From Rotaria sp. Silwood1 (lineage: Eukaryota; Rotifera; Eurotatoria; Philodinida; Philodinidae): a DNA stretch of 64,000 nucleotides. This document shows, in pieces, positions 61,372 through 64,000 of this stretch. Made by a program: the position numbers and the translations under genes. The notes under the pieces are model-generated. The model was not told the origin of the DNA. It saw only the letters and a list, made by a program, of their open reading frames with translations, and ran no database searches. Numbering within the stretch: position 1 is the first letter of the stretch; each line of letters starts with the position of its first letter. The stretch is taken from positions 227,680 through 291,679 of the forward strand of contig CAJNOP010000215.1 of the NCBI GenBank assembly GCA_905250075.1, read 5' to 3'.

Positions 61372-62601
61372 AAGGAAAATTCTAGCAATTCTTCTAGTAG
61401 GTTTGATTCTGCAATAAATATTCTAATAACTACTGTGATAATAATTACTCGTATCGAAAATGAAACTCTAGGCAATTGAGAATTATCTATATTTAAACTT
61501 TTATTCTAAAAATAGTTGAATGTAATTTAGAAATCAGTTCTACGGATCAAGTCCTAAAGGAAAAGAAACTCATTGGGAAAATTGGTTTTAGATTTCAAGT
61601 AGAGAAAAAACATTTTTCAAATTAAAAATGTATAAAAGTTCAATTTTGAGTAAACTTTTCAAGCGATTTTATCGTTATAAAATTACGCATTGTTTTTCTG
61701 GTATATTATTCGACCTAGTAGCAGAAAAAATGTTTTTTTAATGTTAATCATAATGTCAATTACAAAAATATTTTTTGTGCAAATGATCATCAATTTGATA
61801 TAAAAAGTAAAGGAATCAAAATTGTTCATTTTTGAGATTTATTAAGAAAGGTTTGTCACTCTTTATTGGACATTATCTTCTTGAACAACACTATTATCGA
61901 GCTGCGTATTAGTTTGTTAGAAGCAAAAAAATAAATCTCTAAGAATAATATCTTCTTTCTACAAAATAAGTTATAATTCATTAAATACTTTAGAAAAAGA
62001 AACATCAAAATCAGTTTAAAAACAAGAAAATAAATTTCTTTTAAGTTTATTTCCCATTTTTTTTCAGGCTTTGATGTTAAAAAATTACATGATAAAATTA
62101 ATGAAAAAGAATTTTTTGTTTAGATCTATCTCCATATATTGACCAAACAAATGAGTAAAAGCGTTGGTTTAACTGTTTATAATATTGACTGGCAATTTTG
62201 TAACGATCAAAACGATAAGGAAATATTTCGAAAATATTGGTATAAAGAAAATCTATATGAGAGAAAATATCTTTTTTTTATTAATTGAATCTAATTTTTG
62301 TTTCGTATTAAGTTTTAATGAAAATAATCTTTGTAAAATAAATGAAAACGCAATTAGTCGAAAAAATTGAAAACAACTTCGATTACAATGCTTATCTTTT
62401 AAAAGATCACAGAATAAACAAGAGTTTTCTCGTTAAAAATATTAATTTAGAAAATGTCGAAAAAAATAAACAAACCCGATTAAACCTTTCACGGTGATGT
62501 GAGCTATTTGTGGCTCACGGTATATTTTAACCAGGAAAATGATGAAAAAGTAGATTTTCCCCTTTTTTTTCCTAAACAGGAAGAAACAGTTAGTCCTTCT
62601 T
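61372..62601. other. gene-free AT-rich stretch
   Basis: No gene. The frame at 62185-62370 is Asn/Ile/Lys-rich, as expected for chance frames in AT-rich DNA. Confidence 0.4.
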
Positions 62602-62714
62602 GGGTGTGGTTGTGTAGGTGTTGCTGTGGCGTATGAGAGTCCGTGTGGTGTGAATTAATACTATAGAAACATACCCACACTCACACACCCATAACCACAG
62701 CCACAACCACACCC
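62602..62714. repeat. telomere-like inverted array 12
   Basis: The G arm 62602-62652 starts gggtgtggttgtg, and the C arm 62671-62714 ends with its exact complement (cacaaccacaccc). Here the outer tips mirror each other, unlike in most other arrays. Confidence 0.88.
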
Positions 62715-63980
62715 TAAATGGTTTTCAAAGAGAAGACTGAGTTTAAGTATATTGCTTAGATTGAACTATTACCTTTCGTTACAGGTTTCCTATTACCTAC
62801 AATATTACAGATCTTATTACCGGTGTTCAAATGAAGCACACCAGCATCCTGTTTTTTTATCGAGGACGATGGATAATGAGTGTTGAGACTATAGAGTAAA
62901 AGTGAACATTCATTAATTTCTACTTTATAATATGTGAAAAATATACCTGTAACTTTGACAGATTTCAAGGTTTTTGACACATTTGACACAGTTTTCCTGG
63001 ATAAGAGGAATTTGGAATGTGTCGATCTTTAATCTCTGCCAGGTGCCGTAGGCGAATTGAGGTTTTTTTAATTAAGATTATCATTTGTTTGTTTGACTTT
63101 TACTTCAGATAATTGATAATTAGTGGCTTCGATCGTTTTGATTGTATATATCGATTCATGTTTCTTATCAAGTACCCGATTCATTCATTCGTACAACCCG
63201 TGAGTATTATATTATAATGTTTTATATCCTAGATCCTAGTCATATAGTGAGGCCATCAACAAAGAGAACTTTTCTATTTTATTGCAGCATGTCTTTATGC
63301 ATGAATTTTATCGACTTGTGTCATCACACCTCCTGTGCCGTTTAACTCAATCTATTTAAGCTGATCAGTCTAAAGAATCTAGATGTTCAGTGCACAATAC
63401 GTAAATGGTATCTAAAAGCTACGAAGGCAGCATCCATCAAATGCATCTAGTATCACCATCTTTTCCGTTATCCTACACAGGTTGCAATAAAATGCATTGA
63501 TTTTCAAGTAATTCATAGTTTTCCATTGAAATTAATTTCTGTGACTCAAGTGCGAATACGCTGGATTAATGTGTTTTGTATAATCAAAAAAGTAAGTTTT
63601 CGACAAAAGTTTGAATGAACTAGAAATCAAATCAATAGGTAGACTTACGTTTGATATTGGGAAAGTAAGCGATATGAGTAAGTGCAATAAATATTTCATC
63701 AAGTTTTCGTTGTCTGATCACTTTTGGGTGATAGAAGATCTTAGTCACTGGTGATGGTTAAGTTTCCCGAAAATAGTTTGATGGTAATTGTTGACATCCT
63801 TTATATAGTTACTTTGATGAAGAAGAATTTTAAACTACAACACACGCCAGTCATATGTTACAGAATGTTCCATATAGACTATTATGATAAAAATTTAAAT
63901 GTCTTTATCTTTTTGTGGAACTCACGTATATTTTCGAAGAAAATAGTGAGTGCAAGTTTTAAGTTCGAGGTTTTGCGGCT
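62715..63980. other. gene-free stretch
   Basis: No supported gene or repeat. Confidence 0.4.
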
Positions 63981-64000
63981 CCCCCCCCCCCCCCCCCCCC
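63981..64000. repeat. poly-C run at the window edge
   Basis: Twenty C in a row to the last base. It may continue outside. It could be a real homopolymer, a contig end or a sequencing artefact. Confidence 0.9.

Overview
The window looks like nuclear DNA of a bdelloid rotifer, most like Rotaria or a relative; the genus is inferred. The evidence is: AT-rich DNA; genes split by very short GT-AG introns (46-123 nt); two FMRFamide-type class A GPCRs; an ADP-ribosyltransferase fused to TPR repeats, a family greatly expanded in bdelloids; and many arrays of TGTGGG/CCCACA, which I recall as the bdelloid telomeric hexamer. It reads as a gene-poor, repeat-rich, probably subtelomeric or rearranged region.

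Layout. 3.2-3.9 kb: a small three-exon gene of unknown function. 4.7-7.55 kb: the 5' half of a non-LTR retrotransposon (gag-like ORF1 plus the endonuclease part of ORF2), cut off at a telomere-like array. 7.7-11.7 kb: foldback elements and minisatellites. 12.2-13.2 kb: a large inverted repeat. 13.3 and 15.5 kb: two small single-exon genes, the second resembling the C-terminal domain of bacterial polymorphic toxins. 16-17.7 kb: a 107-bp repeat and two telomere-like arrays. 18.5-19.6 kb (minus): a broken C2-domain gene. 21.7-23.3 kb: an array, a 100-N gap and a foldback tipped with telomere-like sequence. 24.4-25.7 kb: GPCR 1. 28.1-28.8 kb: an array and a 138-bp satellite. 32.5-35.4 kb: ADP-ribosyltransferase/TPR gene. 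35.8-37.15 kb (minus): a decayed reverse-transcriptase half of a LINE, again ending at an array. 38.2-38.7 kb: the largest array and an adjoining inverted repeat. 40.8-41.2 kb: 34-bp minisatellite and a C-rich array. 41.4-42.5 kb (minus): GPCR 2. 45.2-46.6 kb: about 52-bp minisatellite. 48.7-49.6 kb (minus): six-exon 1-Cys peroxiredoxin. 54.5, 60.0 and 62.6 kb: more arrays and a CCGG-rich foldback. 60.7-61.4 kb: a decayed coiled-coil-like reading frame. The window ends in a run of C.

The intact genes have separate roles (signalling, ADP-ribosylation, peroxide removal, possible toxin-derived function) and form no operon. The most notable structure is the repeated motif (TGTGGG)n - 13-30 bp spacer - (CCCACA)n, seen at least eleven times and always with the G-rich arm first. 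That is the polarity of head-to-head telomere fusion. Two LINE fragments stop at such arrays and do not resume beyond them. An alternative is a foldback transposon family with telomere-like ends; the 22.9-kb foldback supports that reading.
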